This document shows, piece after piece, positions 28,138 to 38,314 of a stretch of DNA of 64,000 bases. The stretch covers positions 1,055,948 to 1,119,947 of the forward strand of contig AMFN01000002.1 in NCBI GenBank assembly GCA_000302695.1, in the 5' to 3' direction. Made by a program: the position numbers and the translations under genes. This DNA is from Enterobacteriaceae bacterium LSJC7 (lineage in GTDB: Bacteria; Pseudomonadota; Gammaproteobacteria; Enterobacterales; Enterobacteriaceae). The notes under the pieces are model-generated. The model made no database searches, had not been told where the DNA came from, and saw only the letters and a program-made list of their open reading frames with translations. How positions within the stretch are numbered: the first letter of the stretch is position 1; every line of letters begins with the position of its first letter.

Positions 28138-28829
28138 TTTTGGCCTCCGGCTGAGAGATCCAGATACTGGGGCACCGTCTCCTGGCTAAAGCGCCGCTGG
28201 TGCTGTTGCAGGGGCGAGGAGCTGCATGACTGGCCGCTGTCCTCAATGAATTTGACCTGTTCTTCTTCCCACACGGCATCGAGCGCTTTCGGGGTGTCAT
28301 CCCGCGCTTCGCCACTGACCTGTTTTGTGACGCTGTCACTTCTTAATTTACTGCCAGCAATACGCAGCATGGCGTCGAACAGCACGCTGTAAGGCGCATC
28401 GCGCTGCTTAAGCCTGCCACCAATCAGCGCCAGAATGGGGGCGACGTCCTGCAAACCCTGGCGCGCTTCAGTAGGCTCGCGGGTACTGAGGTACTCCAGA
28501 TACAGCGGCAGGTAATCCGGCAGCTCGCGACAGTCAATGGCAAGCCCGGCGCGCTCGTATTGCGCCATTAAATCCACCATTGCCTGGCCGCGATCGCGGG
28601 ACTCGGCGTGCACATGCTCAAACAACAGCAGCGAGGTTGAGCGCCCGCGCTCAAAAATCTCACCCCATTCGGCCTGGCGGTCGAGCAGGTTGCCGTTTAA
28701 CTGGCGCTCAACAAACGCCAGCAGCTCAGGCGCATCGTGCGCCACCAGAGCGTATAGCTCCTCGCCGCTTTGCCACACCTGCTCATCGGGGTACTCCAGC
28801 AGCAGGGCAATGACCTTGAGAATTTGCAT
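28134..28829 (-). CDS. narW: Nitrate reductase 2 molybdenum-cofactor assembly chaperone NarW
   Basis: 231-aa cytoplasmic chaperone of the NarJ/TorD family, needed for cofactor insertion into the NarZY catalytic dimer and not part of the final enzyme. All-helical; starts [19 protein letters not shown], with [21 protein letters not shown] as the family core. It overlaps narY and narV in the usual Z-Y-W-V order. Confidence 0.92.
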   Translation of the reverse strand: MQILKVIALLLEYPDEQVWQSGEELYALVAHDAPELLAFVERQLNGNLLDRQAEWGEIFERGRSTSLLLFEHVHAESRDRGQAMVDLMAQYERAGLAIDCRELPDYLPLYLEYLSTREPTEARQGLQDVAPILALIGGRLKQRDAPYSVLFDAMLRIAGSKLRSDSVTKQVSGEARDDTPKALDAVWEEEQVKFIEDSGQSCSSSPLQQHQRRFSQETVPQYLDLSAGGQK

Positions 28830-30373
28830 TATTCGCCCTCCGCTTTGTCGGTCACGTCCGTAATGTTGATAGCGTCAATGCGGCTACTGTTGAACAGGTT
28901 AAATTTGGTGTCGGAGCCGTGGCAGCCGTCGCCAAAGCTGAAGCCGCAGCCGTTGCGTTCGGGGAAGGCATCGCTCGCCATTTCGCGGTGACTGGTTGGG
29001 ATAACAAAGCGGTCTTCATAGTTAGCGATGGCGAGATAGCGGTACATCTCTTCTACCTGCGCCACGCTTAAGCCCACTTCCTCCAGGGCGCGGGTGTCGG
29101 TTACGCCTTCCACCGTCTGCGAGCGCATGTAATGACGCATCGCCATCATGCGCTTAAGCGCACGCAGCACCGGGCCGGTATCGCCCGCGCTCATCATATT
29201 GGCCAGGTACTGCACCGGAATACGCAGGTTTTCTACCGCAGGTAGCACGCTGCCGTTGTGCGGCAAACCACCTGCATCGGCCACCGACTGAATCGGTGAC
29301 AGCGGCGGCACGTACCAGACCATTGGCAGCGTGCGGTATTCCGGGTGCAGCGGCAGCGCCAGCTTCCAGTCCATTGCCATTTTGTAGACCGGTGATTTTT
29401 GCGCGGCGTCAATCACGTTCTGCGGCACGCCGTCTTTGAGCGCCTGCTCAATCACTGCCGGGTCGTGCGGGTCCATGAATACCCCAAGCTGGCGTTCGTA
29501 GAGGTCTTGCTCATTTTCGGTGCTGGCTGCCGCTTCAATAGCGTCTGCGTCATACAGCAGCACGCCGAGGTAGCGGATGCGCCCGACGCAGGTTTCAGAG
29601 CACACCGTCGGTTGGCCGGACTCAATGCGCGGGTAGCAGAAGATGCACTTCTCGGACTTGCCGCTTTTCCAGTTGAAGTAGATTTTTTTATACGGACAGC
29701 CGCTAATGCACATGCGCCAGCCGCGGCACTTGTCCTGGTCAATCAGCACAATGCCATCTTCCTCGCGCTTGTAGATGGCACCGCTTGGGCAGGTTGCTAC
29801 ACAGCTTGGGTTAAGGCAGTGCTCGCACAGGCGCGGCAAGTACATCATGAAGGTGTTTTCAAACTGACCGTACATCTCCTTTTGCATGGCCTCAAAGTTA
29901 CGGTCGCGGGCGCGTTTTTCAAACTCGCCGCCAAGTAACTCCTCCCAGTTAGGACCGTTTTCGATTTTCTCCATACGCCGCCCGGTCAGCAGCGAGCGCG
30001 GGCGAGCGGTGGGCAGGTGTTTGCCTTCCGGGGCGTTGTGCAGGGTTTTATAGTCGAAGGTGAACGGCTCGTAATAGTCGTCAATCTCCGGCAACACCGG
30101 GTTGGCGAAGATGTTCGCCAGCACGCCGACTTTGCTGCCAAGACGCGGCTGTAGTTTGCCGTTGATTTTACGGATCCAGCCGCCGTGCCATTTTTCCTGG
30201 TCTTCCCACGCGGCCGGGTAGCCAATGCCGGGTTTGGTTTCGACGTTATTGAACCAGGCGTACTCCATGCCTTCGCGCCCGGTCCAGACGTTTTTACAGG
30301 TAACAGAGCAGGTGTGGCAGCCGATGCATTTGTCGAGGTTGAGCACCATACCAACCTGAGAGCGAATTTTCAT
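28829..30373 (-). CDS. narY: Nitrate reductase 2 beta subunit NarY
   Basis: 514-aa iron-sulphur electron-transfer subunit on the cytoplasmic face of the membrane. Four cysteine groups for four Fe-S clusters are visible: CIGCHTCSVTC, CEHCLNPSCVATCP, CRGWRMCISGCP and CIFCYPRIESGQPTVCSETC. The tryptophan in CRGWRMC marks the 3Fe-4S site of the family. The ATG overlaps the narZ stop. Confidence 0.94.
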   Translation of the reverse strand: MKIRSQVGMVLNLDKCIGCHTCSVTCKNVWTGREGMEYAWFNNVETKPGIGYPAAWEDQEKWHGGWIRKINGKLQPRLGSKVGVLANIFANPVLPEIDDYYEPFTFDYKTLHNAPEGKHLPTARPRSLLTGRRMEKIENGPNWEELLGGEFEKRARDRNFEAMQKEMYGQFENTFMMYLPRLCEHCLNPSCVATCPSGAIYKREEDGIVLIDQDKCRGWRMCISGCPYKKIYFNWKSGKSEKCIFCYPRIESGQPTVCSETCVGRIRYLGVLLYDADAIEAAASTENEQDLYERQLGVFMDPHDPAVIEQALKDGVPQNVIDAAQKSPVYKMAMDWKLALPLHPEYRTLPMVWYVPPLSPIQSVADAGGLPHNGSVLPAVENLRIPVQYLANMMSAGDTGPVLRALKRMMAMRHYMRSQTVEGVTDTRALEEVGLSVAQVEEMYRYLAIANYEDRFVIPTSHREMASDAFPERNGCGFSFGDGCHGSDTKFNLFNSSRIDAINITDVTDKAEGE

Positions 30374-33300
30374 TTTGTGTTCTCCTGTACCTGATCCAGA
30401 CCTTCGTCATCCAGCCAGTTAATATTTTTCATTTTGCGGATGATGATGAACTCATCGCGGTTTGAGCCGACGGTGCCGTAGTAGTTAAAGCTGTAGGCAA
30501 GCTGGGCGTAGCCGCCAATCATGTGCGTCGGTTTCGGGCAGATGCGGGTGACGGAGTTATGGATGCCGCCGCGCAGCCCGGTGATTTCAGAGCCAGGGAT
30601 GTTCATCAGGCGTTCCTGGGCGTGGTACATCATGGTCATGCCCGACGGCACGCGCTGGCTCACCACCGCACGCGCAGTGAGGGCGCCGTTGGCGTTAAAG
30701 GCCTCAATCCAGTCGTTGTCGGCAATGCCCAGTTCGCGGGCGTCGGTTTCGCTTATCCAGACAATTGGCCCGCCGCGCGACATGGTGAGCATCAGCAGGT
30801 TTTCGCTGTAGGTGGAGTGGATGCCCCATTTCTGGTGCGGCGTGAGGAAGTTCAGCGCCTTCTCAGGGAAGCCGTTGGGCTTTTTGTCCTTCATATTGAC
30901 AATGCTGCGGGTGTCCACCGGCGGTCGCCAGGTGACGAGGCTTTCGCCAAAGGCGCGCATCCAGGTATGGTCCTGATACAGCTGCTGGCGACCCGAAAGC
31001 GTGCGCCAGGGAATAAGCTCATGCACGTTGGTGTAACCGGCGTTATAGGAGACGTGTTCATCTTCAAGCCCGGACCAGGTGGGGCTGGAGATGATTTTGC
31101 GTGGCTGGGCCTGAATGTCGCGAAAACGGATTTTCTCGTCTTCTTTGGGCATGGCAAGGTGAGTGTGGTCACGCCCGGTCAGTTCACCCAGTGCTTCCCA
31201 GGCGCGCACCGCCACCTGGCCGTTGGTTTCCGGGGCCAGCGTCAGGATCACCTCTGAGGCATCAATGGCGGAATCAATAATCGGGCGGCCTTTGGCCGGG
31301 CCATCGGCCTTGCGGTAATTCAGGCGGCCCAGCAAATCCACCTCTTTATCGGTGTTCCAGCTAATACCTTTGCCGCCGTTGCCAAGCGTGTCCATCAGTG
31401 GCCCAAGCGCGGTAAAGCGCTCATAGGTCGCCGGGTAATCGCGCGTGACGGTCACAATGCCGGGGGCCGTTTTGCCCGGTATCAGGTCGCATTCGCCCTT
31501 GCGCCAGTCCTGGATATCAAACGGCTGCGCCAGTTCAGCCGGGGAGTCGTGCTGAAGCGGTTGCAGCACCACGTCGCTTTCTTCACCGAGGTGGCCCACA
31601 CAGGTTTCGGAAAAGGCTTTGGCGATGCCTTTATAAATTTCCCAGTCGCTGCGCGATTCCCAGGCCGGGTCAACGGCGGCAGACAACGGGTGAATAAACG
31701 GATGCATATCCGAGGTATTCATGTCGTCTTTTTCATACCAGGTGGCGGTTGGCAGCACAATGTCGGAGAACAGGCAGGTGCTCGACATACGGAAATCGAG
31801 CGTCACCAGCAGGTCGAGCTTGCCTTCAATGGCGGAGGTCTGCCATTCCACTTCTTCAGGTTTCACGTCATCAGTGCAGCCAAGATCTTCGCCCTGGATA
31901 CCGTTCTGGGTGCCGAGCAGGTATTTGAGCATGTACTCATGGCCCTTACCGGAAGAGCCAAGCAGATTGGAGCGCCAGACGAACAGGTTACGTGGATGGT
32001 TCACACCGCTGTCAGGCTGCTCACAGGCAAAGCGGATATCGCCCGTTTTCAGCGCCTGCACGGTGTAATCGGCAGCCGATTGACCGGCCTGTTCGGCTTT
32101 CGCGGCCAGGGTCAGCGGGTTAACGTTAAGCTGTGGGGCAGACGGCAGCCAGCCCATGCGCTCGGCGCGCACGTTAAAGTCAATCATGTGACCGGTAAAG
32201 CGGCTGGCGTCTGCCAGCGGCGACAGCAGTTCCTGGGCTGTAAGCTTTTCATAGCGCCACTGGCTGGCATGATTGTAGAAAAACGAGGTGCTGTTCATCT
32301 GGCGCGGCGGGCGGTTCCAGTCGAGCGCGAATGCCAGCGGCAGCCAGCCGGTCTGCGGGCGCAGCTTTTCCTGGCCCACGTAATGCGCCCAGCCACCGCC
32401 GCTCTGACCTACGCAGCCGCAGAAGATGAGCATATTGATCATCCCACGGTAGTTCATGTCCATGTGATACCAGTGGTTGACACCAGCCCCCAGGATAATC
32501 ATGGAACGACCGTGGGTTTTGTTGGCTGTATCCGCAAACTCGCGGGCAATCTGTTCAATATGGCGGCGCGGCACGCCGGTGATTTGCTCGGCCCAGGCCG
32601 GGGTATAGGCTTTCATGTCGCCGTAGTCGCGTGCGCAGTTGTCGTCATCCAGCCCGCGCGCAATGCCATAGTTCGCCAGCACCAGGTCGTAGACACTCAC
32701 GACAAGCCCTTCGCCACCGTTAGCAAGCGCCAGGCGCTTAACCGGCAGGGTGTGCAGCGTAATCGGATCCATGTCCACGCGTTTGAAGTGCGGGTTGTCA
32801 TAGCCGCCAAACCACGGGAAGCCGACCGTGACGCGCTCGTCGGCATCCTCCATCAGGCTCAGGCGCAGGGCGGTTTCATTGCCGCTGGCCCGGGACTCCA
32901 GGTTCCATTTGCCTTTCTCGCCCCAGCGAAAACCAATTGAGCCGTTGGGTGCCACTAACTCGCCCGCGTCGTTAAAGGCCACCGTTTTCCATTGCGGGTT
33001 ATTGGCTTCGCCCAGACCATCAACCAGATCGCTGGCACGCAACATGCGCCCCGGTGCATAAAAACCTTCTTCACGCGGCTCCAGCAGCACCAGCATTGGC
33101 ATATCGGTGTAGCGCTTCGCGTAGTTAATAAAGTATTCGCTGGGGTTTTTAACGTGAAATTCGCTCAGGATCACATGGCCCATCGCCAGTGCCAGCGCGC
33201 TGTCGGTGCCTTGTTTTGGCGCCAGCCACTGGTCACACAGTTTGGCCACTTCCGAGTAGTCCGGGGTGATGGCAATGGTTTTGGTGCCTTTGTAGCGTAC

Positions 33301-34110
33301 CTCGGTAAAGAAATGGGCGTCAGGGGTGCGGGTCTGCGGCACGTTAGAGCCCCAGGCGATGATGTAGCTGGAGTTATACCAGTCTGCGGATTCCGGTACG
33401 TCGGTCTGTTCGCCCCAGGTCATGGGTGAGGCGGGGGGCAGGTCGCAATACCAGTCGTAAAAGCTCAGGCAGGTGCCGCCCAGTAACGACAGGTAGCGCG
33501 TACCGGCGGCATAGGAAACCATCGACATCGCCGGAATGGGCGAAAAGCCCGCGACGCGGTCCGGGCCAAAGGTTTTAATCGTCCAGACGTTGGCGGCGGC
33601 AATCAGCTGGTTCATCTCTTTCCAGTTTGAACGTACAAAGCCGCCGCGCCCGCGCACTTCTTTATAACTTTTGGCTTTCACCGGGTCTTCGATGATAGAC
33701 CCCCAGGCGTCAACCGGATCGCTGTGTACGGTGAGTGCCTCACGCCACAATTCAATCAGCCGTTTACGGACCAGCGGATATTTCAGACGGTTGGCGCTGT
33801 ACAGATACCAGGAGTAGCTGGCACCACGCGGGCAGCCGCGCGGTTCATGGTTGGGTAAGTCTGGGCGGGTACGCGGGTAATCGGTTTGCTGGGTTTCCCA
33901 GGTCACGAGGCCGTTTTTGACATAGATTTTCCAGCTACAGGAACCGGTGCAGTTTACGCCGTGGGTGGAACGGACAATTTTGTCGAACTGCCAGCGCTGG
34001 CGGTAGCTGTCTTCCCAGTCGCGGTTGCTGTTCATCACCTGACCGTGATCGCCGGAAAAGGTATCGCCTTTTTGCTTAAAGTAGCGAAACCGGTCGAGAA
34101 GTTTACTCAT
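30370..34110 (-). CDS. narZ: Nitrate reductase 2 alpha subunit NarZ
   Basis: 1246-aa catalytic subunit with bis-MGD molybdenum cofactor that reduces nitrate to nitrite on the cytoplasmic side. Length equals E. coli NarZ. The FS0 cluster region HGVNCTGSCSW and the molybdenum region WGEQTDVPESADWYNSSY are intact. The ATG at 34110 has GGAG 7 bases upstream and starts MSKLLDRFRYFKQKG as in NarG/NarZ; a longer frame is unneeded. Named narZ rather than narG because narU precedes it and no narXL is present, and because yncD/yncE, neighbours of narUZYWV in E. coli, follow. Confidence 0.93.
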   Translation of the reverse strand: MSKLLDRFRYFKQKGDTFSGDHGQVMNSNRDWEDSYRQRWQFDKIVRSTHGVNCTGSCSWKIYVKNGLVTWETQQTDYPRTRPDLPNHEPRGCPRGASYSWYLYSANRLKYPLVRKRLIELWREALTVHSDPVDAWGSIIEDPVKAKSYKEVRGRGGFVRSNWKEMNQLIAAANVWTIKTFGPDRVAGFSPIPAMSMVSYAAGTRYLSLLGGTCLSFYDWYCDLPPASPMTWGEQTDVPESADWYNSSYIIAWGSNVPQTRTPDAHFFTEVRYKGTKTIAITPDYSEVAKLCDQWLAPKQGTDSALALAMGHVILSEFHVKNPSEYFINYAKRYTDMPMLVLLEPREEGFYAPGRMLRASDLVDGLGEANNPQWKTVAFNDAGELVAPNGSIGFRWGEKGKWNLESRASGNETALRLSLMEDADERVTVGFPWFGGYDNPHFKRVDMDPITLHTLPVKRLALANGGEGLVVSVYDLVLANYGIARGLDDDNCARDYGDMKAYTPAWAEQITGVPRRHIEQIAREFADTANKTHGRSMIILGAGVNHWYHMDMNYRGMINMLIFCGCVGQSGGGWAHYVGQEKLRPQTGWLPLAFALDWNRPPRQMNSTSFFYNHASQWRYEKLTAQELLSPLADASRFTGHMIDFNVRAERMGWLPSAPQLNVNPLTLAAKAEQAGQSAADYTVQALKTGDIRFACEQPDSGVNHPRNLFVWRSNLLGSSGKGHEYMLKYLLGTQNGIQGEDLGCTDDVKPEEVEWQTSAIEGKLDLLVTLDFRMSSTCLFSDIVLPTATWYEKDDMNTSDMHPFIHPLSAAVDPAWESRSDWEIYKGIAKAFSETCVGHLGEESDVVLQPLQHDSPAELAQPFDIQDWRKGECDLIPGKTAPGIVTVTRDYPATYERFTALGPLMDTLGNGGKGISWNTDKEVDLLGRLNYRKADGPAKGRPIIDSAIDASEVILTLAPETNGQVAVRAWEALGELTGRDHTHLAMPKEDEKIRFRDIQAQPRKIISSPTWSGLEDEHVSYNAGYTNVHELIPWRTLSGRQQLYQDHTWMRAFGESLVTWRPPVDTRSIVNMKDKKPNGFPEKALNFLTPHQKWGIHSTYSENLLMLTMSRGGPIVWISETDARELGIADNDWIEAFNANGALTARAVVSQRVPSGMTMMYHAQERLMNIPGSEITGLRGGIHNSVTRICPKPTHMIGGYAQLAYSFNYYGTVGSNRDEFIIIRKMKNINWLDDEGLDQVQENTK

Positions 34111-34124
34111 GACATATCTCCTGC

Positions 34125-34180
34125 CAGGGCGCGGGGCGCCCTGTGCGTTACATTGCTCATGCATGTGCCCGCTGCGCGGG
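34125..34180. other. Two hairpins in the narU-narZ gap
   Basis: CAGGGCGC-GGG-GCGCCCTG (34125-34143) and CCCGC-TGC-GCGGG (34168-34180) occupy the short gap between narU and narZ. Without U-tracts they are more likely processing or stability elements than terminators. Confidence 0.5.
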
Positions 34181-34197
34181 TCGATGTGAAATAAGGA

Positions 34198-35586
34198 TTA
34201 CTGCGTGCTCTGCGTGCGGCGCCCATAAACGAGCCAGGTCACCAGCACACAGACGATGTAAAACACCAGAAATACTTTCATGGCACCGGCAGGTGAGCCG
34301 GTCATGGCAAGCGAGGTGCCAAACGCTTTCGGGATAAAGAAACCGCCGATAGCGCCAATGGCGGAGATAAAGCCGAGGGCAGCAGCCGTATCGGTTACCG
34401 CCTCGTGCTGGGCCTGCTCGTCGCTGCCGCCGCGCTTTTTCACGCGAGCGATAGTTATCTGGCGAAAGATAACCGCGATCATCTGGAAGGTGGAGCCGCT
34501 ACCCAGGCCTGCGGTTAAAAACAGGCCCATGAAGACGGCATAAAACGCGCCGAAACTGCCGGAACCGCTGCCAGGCAGCGTCAGGAACAGCAGGGCGCTG
34601 AAGACGGCCATCAGGATGAAATTCACCAGCGTCACACGCACGCCGCCGAGCTTGTCGGAGATAACGCCGCCCGCCGAACGCGCCAGCGCGCCGATAAACG
34701 GCCCAAAGAACGCAAGAGTGAGGATGTCGACCGTGGGGAACTGGGTTTTTGCCAGCATCGCAAACCCGGCAGAAAAGCCGATAAACGAACCGAAGGTGGC
34801 AAGGTACAGCAGACTGAGCAGCCACAGATGCAGGCGTTTGAGCACCGGCAGTTGGCTTACGATTGAGGCTTTGGAACTGGCGATATCATTCATGCCAAAC
34901 CAGGCGGCAAGGGTTGCCAGCAACAGCAGCGGCGCCCATACCCAGGCAGCATTAGCCAGCCACAGCGAAGAGCCGTCTTCCTGCGACACACCCTGTACGC
35001 CCAGGAAAACAAACAGGGGCACCGAAATAACCAGAGGCGCAATAAGCTGCATCACACTCACGCCCAGGTTGCCCAGCCCGCCATTGATGCCCAGTGCGCT
35101 GCCCTGACGCTCCTTCGGGAAAAAGAAGCTGATATTGCCCATACTGGAGGCGAAGTTAGCCCCGGCAAAACCGCACAGTAGCGCAATGGTAATAAATATC
35201 CCGTAAGGCGTGGACGGATTTTGTACCGCAAAACCGAGCCAGATACAGGGAACAATCAGAATCACGGTGCTTAAAACGGTCCAGTATCGGCCACCGAAGA
35301 TAGGCACCATAAATGAGTAAGGTACACGCAGAATTGCCCCGGAAAGAGCAGGCAGTGCGGTGAGTAAAAAAAGCTGATCGGTAGTGAAAGTAAAACCCAC
35401 TTTATTGAGATTTACTGCCACGGCGCTAAATAACATCCAGACGCAAAATGCCAGCAATAAAGCGGCGACTGAAATCCATAAATTGCGCCGTGCAATTGCC
35501 TTTCCTTTGTGTTCCCAGAATGCCGGGTCTTCCGGGCGCCAGTCGCTGAGCAGATAGCGACTGCTTTTTTCATCTCGCCGTGACAT
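34198..35586 (-). CDS. narU: Nitrate/nitrite transporter NarU
   Basis: 462-aa MFS membrane protein of the nitrate/nitrite porter family, the same length as E. coli NarU. The two nitrate signatures GFAGANFASSMGNISFFFP and GLGSGSTFQMIAVIFRQ are present. It imports nitrate and exports nitrite for the adjacent reductase. The ATG at 35586 has GGGGG upstream; an ATG 12 bases earlier is an alternative. In E. coli narU is expressed in stationary phase, under RpoS. Confidence 0.93.
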   Translation of the reverse strand: MSRRDEKSSRYLLSDWRPEDPAFWEHKGKAIARRNLWISVAALLLAFCVWMLFSAVAVNLNKVGFTFTTDQLFLLTALPALSGAILRVPYSFMVPIFGGRYWTVLSTVILIVPCIWLGFAVQNPSTPYGIFITIALLCGFAGANFASSMGNISFFFPKERQGSALGINGGLGNLGVSVMQLIAPLVISVPLFVFLGVQGVSQEDGSSLWLANAAWVWAPLLLLATLAAWFGMNDIASSKASIVSQLPVLKRLHLWLLSLLYLATFGSFIGFSAGFAMLAKTQFPTVDILTLAFFGPFIGALARSAGGVISDKLGGVRVTLVNFILMAVFSALLFLTLPGSGSGSFGAFYAVFMGLFLTAGLGSGSTFQMIAVIFRQITIARVKKRGGSDEQAQHEAVTDTAAALGFISAIGAIGGFFIPKAFGTSLAMTGSPAGAMKVFLVFYIVCVLVTWLVYGRRTQSTQ

Positions 35587-35849
35587 GGTTGCCCCCAATT
35601 GCTTATAAAAATAATAAAATCATTAAGTTATGAAAATATAAAAAGCATGTATTCGTAACGATTGTTATGTACTTCAGTTGTAATAACGTTTCAAAGAATA
35701 GATAAAAAATACCTGGCAGGAGGGAAAGTCACTGAAGGTTAAGGGGGTTAATTGTTACCTTTTGTAACATGACGAGGGAAAAGATAAATTATATTGGCAA
35801 CAATTAAATGGAAATATAATTATTTATATAGCGATTATTTTACGAGGCT
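35587..35849. promoter_or_regulatory. AT-rich narU upstream region with a palindrome
   Basis: Non-coding control region. TGTTAC-CTTTT-GTAACA at 35753-35769 is a perfect 6-5-6 inverted repeat and may bind a regulator. I see no good FNR box (TTGATNNNNATCAA). No gene is evident. Confidence 0.45.
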
Positions 35850-35892
35850 GTAAAATAATACAGCCCGCCTTGTTTTATTAAAGACGGGCTGT
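35850..35892 (-). terminator. Terminator of yncD/pqqU
   Basis: Minus strand: ACAGCCCG and CGGGCTGT (8-bp stem, 17-base loop) followed by ATTATTTTA, 18 bases after the receptor stop codon. Confidence 0.65.
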
Positions 35893-35909
35893 CGTGTTAA
35901 CCTTATTTT

Positions 35910-38021
35910 TTATTCGAAGCGGTAGCTTACTGTTGCACCAACGCCGTAATTTCGCCCCGGTGCCGGTTCGTAATAGCGTCCATTACCTTCATTGACAATC
36001 ACTGAGCCTGCGTAGTCGCGGTCAAACAGATTATCGACACGGCCAAATACGTCGAGCGTCCAGTTGCGGTATGGCAGTTTATAGCCCGTGTTCAGACCCA
36101 CCAGGGTATAGGAGGGCGCGTTGGCGCTGTTGGCGTCGTTTGCTTCAATATTCCCCATGTAGCGCACGTCTGCGCCCGCGTACCAGCCCGTTTCCGGCAC
36201 CCAGCCCAGCGAAGCAAAGCCCATATTGCGTGCAATACCGGGAATGCGGTTACCGTCACAGTCGCCGGTGCGACAGACATTGCTGCGGTAGGTGGCATCA
36301 AGGTATGTCCAGGCCATTTTCAGCTGCCAGTTCTCAGCAAAACGCTGGTCCAGCCCCAGTTCCACGCCGCGACGACGGGTTTCACCGGCGTTTTTATAGG
36401 TACTGCGCCCGCCGCTGCTTTCGCTGACCACAATTTCGTTGTCGGTATCTGTCTGAAACAGCGCTACGGTAAACAGGCCGTTGCCTACGCGGTTTTTGCT
36501 GCCCACTTCCCAGGTGGTATTGGTTGAGGGCTTAAGGTTGAAGTTAAGGCCGTTGATGCCGCCGTCACGATATGACAGCTCGTTGATGGTTGGCGTTTCA
36601 AAACCGCGCCCACCGGTGACGTACAGGTTCCATGCCTCATTGACGGCATATTTCACCGCTCCTGCGGGCAGCCATTTGTGATAACTGGTGTCGCCGCTGT
36701 CATCACCGTTACCGGCGGTCACGTAGCGGTCGTTGGAATCAAACCACACCGAGCTATAGCGTATGCCCACATCCAGCGTTAACGACGGCGTGAGCTGCCA
36801 GGACGTTTGCAGATATGGATCAAGGTTCCACATCAGGTTGCGCTCATTACGGCGCAAATCACCTTTTTGTCCAAACTGCGTGCCGCTGGCGCCGGTCACA
36901 ACGTTCTCAAAGCCTTTACGTTTTTCGTTGAGCGTTTCGTAGTCCAGCCCGCCGGTAATGCTCACAGGCACCAGCAGTTCGCCGCGGTGGGTCCAGCGCG
37001 CATCAATGCCCTGATAATGGCGGGTGAGATCAATCACGCCACCGGGGTGGCTGGGGTTTTGCTGCGGTGCCTGCGGAATAGACTGGTATTGCACGGTTTC
37101 GCGAATACCGGCCCAGGCCATCAGGCTAATATCATCGTTGTCACTCATCTGGCGGTCATAACGCAGTCCGGCCTGAGTCTGTTTAATGGTTTTACGCGTG
37201 TTGTATTGCTGTGCTCGTGGCGCCTGGCGCGGGTTGGCGCGCCACTCGTCATAGCTCAGTCCACCGGGATCGTCTGCATCGGTATCAACACTGTTGAACA
37301 TCAGCGTCAGCTTACTGACCTCATCCAGTTTTACCCCCAGCTTTGCATTGCCGAGATTCTTTTGGGTGCTGCTGTGGTCGCGAAAACCGTGGGTAGTGAA
37401 GCGGCTGGCTGAAACCGTGTAATCCACATCGCCCGCCTGGGTACCATCGCCGGTGGCACCACTGGCTTTAATCTCATTGCGCCAGGAGCCGAAGCTGCCG
37501 TACCAGGTACCGGCTTCAAGCGTGGTGGGCTGGCGTCCGGTCTGGGTATTGACGTTAATCACACCGCCAGAGGAGTTGCCGTACAGCGCCGAGAACGGGC
37601 CACGCAAGACTTCCACGCTATCGACACTGTTGATATCAATATTAGAGGTTTGCCCCTGACCATCAGGCATAGTGGCCGGAATGCCATCAACATACATGCG
37701 AATACCGCGCACACCGTAGGTGGAGCGCGAGCCAAAACCACGAATCGACAACTGAAGATCCTGAGCGTAATTTTGCCGGTTCTGTACCTGCAACCCGGGT
37801 ACGTTGGTCAGACTTTCTGACAGGTTAACCCGCGGCGTGGCGCGACGCATATCGTCGCCATACACCACGTTGACGGCGGCGGGCGTGTCCAGTTCGGACA
37901 GGGTTGTAGCCGGGGTGGCGCTGACAAGCATTGTCTCTTCTGCACTGGCAGTCAGTGGCAGGAGAAGGGAGGGCAGCATGCCCGCCAGTATGGTACGGTG
38001 CAGTATGGTTTTTTTCGTCAT
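35910..38021 (-). CDS. pqqU: TonB-dependent outer-membrane receptor YncD/PqqU
   Basis: 703-aa TonB-dependent receptor homologous throughout to E. coli YncD, which imports pyrroloquinoline quinone and serves as a phage receptor. A signal peptide ending TASA is followed by the TonB box ETMLVSA, the plug (NVPGLQVQNRQNYAQDLQLS, GGVINVNTQTG) and a 22-strand barrel ending in SYRFE with terminal aromatics. The ATG at 38021 begins the signal peptide; further upstream codons are not supported. It is divergent from the microcin-like peptide gene. Confidence 0.93.
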   Translation of the reverse strand: MTKKTILHRTILAGMLPSLLLPLTASAEETMLVSATPATTLSELDTPAAVNVVYGDDMRRATPRVNLSESLTNVPGLQVQNRQNYAQDLQLSIRGFGSRSTYGVRGIRMYVDGIPATMPDGQGQTSNIDINSVDSVEVLRGPFSALYGNSSGGVINVNTQTGRQPTTLEAGTWYGSFGSWRNEIKASGATGDGTQAGDVDYTVSASRFTTHGFRDHSSTQKNLGNAKLGVKLDEVSKLTLMFNSVDTDADDPGGLSYDEWRANPRQAPRAQQYNTRKTIKQTQAGLRYDRQMSDNDDISLMAWAGIRETVQYQSIPQAPQQNPSHPGGVIDLTRHYQGIDARWTHRGELLVPVSITGGLDYETLNEKRKGFENVVTGASGTQFGQKGDLRRNERNLMWNLDPYLQTSWQLTPSLTLDVGIRYSSVWFDSNDRYVTAGNGDDSGDTSYHKWLPAGAVKYAVNEAWNLYVTGGRGFETPTINELSYRDGGINGLNFNLKPSTNTTWEVGSKNRVGNGLFTVALFQTDTDNEIVVSESSGGRSTYKNAGETRRRGVELGLDQRFAENWQLKMAWTYLDATYRSNVCRTGDCDGNRIPGIARNMGFASLGWVPETGWYAGADVRYMGNIEANDANSANAPSYTLVGLNTGYKLPYRNWTLDVFGRVDNLFDRDYAGSVIVNEGNGRYYEPAPGRNYGVGATVSYRFE

Positions 38022-38300
38022 GATGGGTTGTATGTCAGGTCTGCTGGTTGGTTGAACCAAATGGAACACGCACCTGATAGTAAATCTTTTGTTAAGAAAA
38101 GGAAGATTTTTGTCTGGATAAGGCACGATTCCTGCATAGTTACGCCAGGTTATGCACCTTACACGATCGTTATTATTTCATTCGTAGTTTTTTGATTATT
38201 AGGTCGTACTGTAGACAGCACCATTTGTCCGTGTAACATATACCTCGCCAGAATGTGTTTTCAGACATATTTTCTGGCTTCTTTATTTAATCTAACGTTA

Positions 38301-38306
38301 AAGGGA
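38301..38306 (+). promoter_or_regulatory. Ribosome binding site of the microcin-like gene
   Basis: AAGGGA, 8 bases before the ATG. An imperfect inverted repeat (CCAGAA ... TTCTGG) lies upstream in the presumed 5' leader around 38250-38280. Confidence 0.6.
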
Positions 38307-38314
38307 ATAACGAA

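Noticed and set aside
30523-32940. Long plus-strand frames antisense to narZ (up to 463 codons)
   Set aside because: Codon-pattern shadows of the conserved narZ gene; no ribosome sites or recognisable products.
35587-35849. FNR or NarL sites before narU
   Set aside because: No TTGAT-N4-ATCAA and no convincing TACYYMT heptamer pair found by eye.
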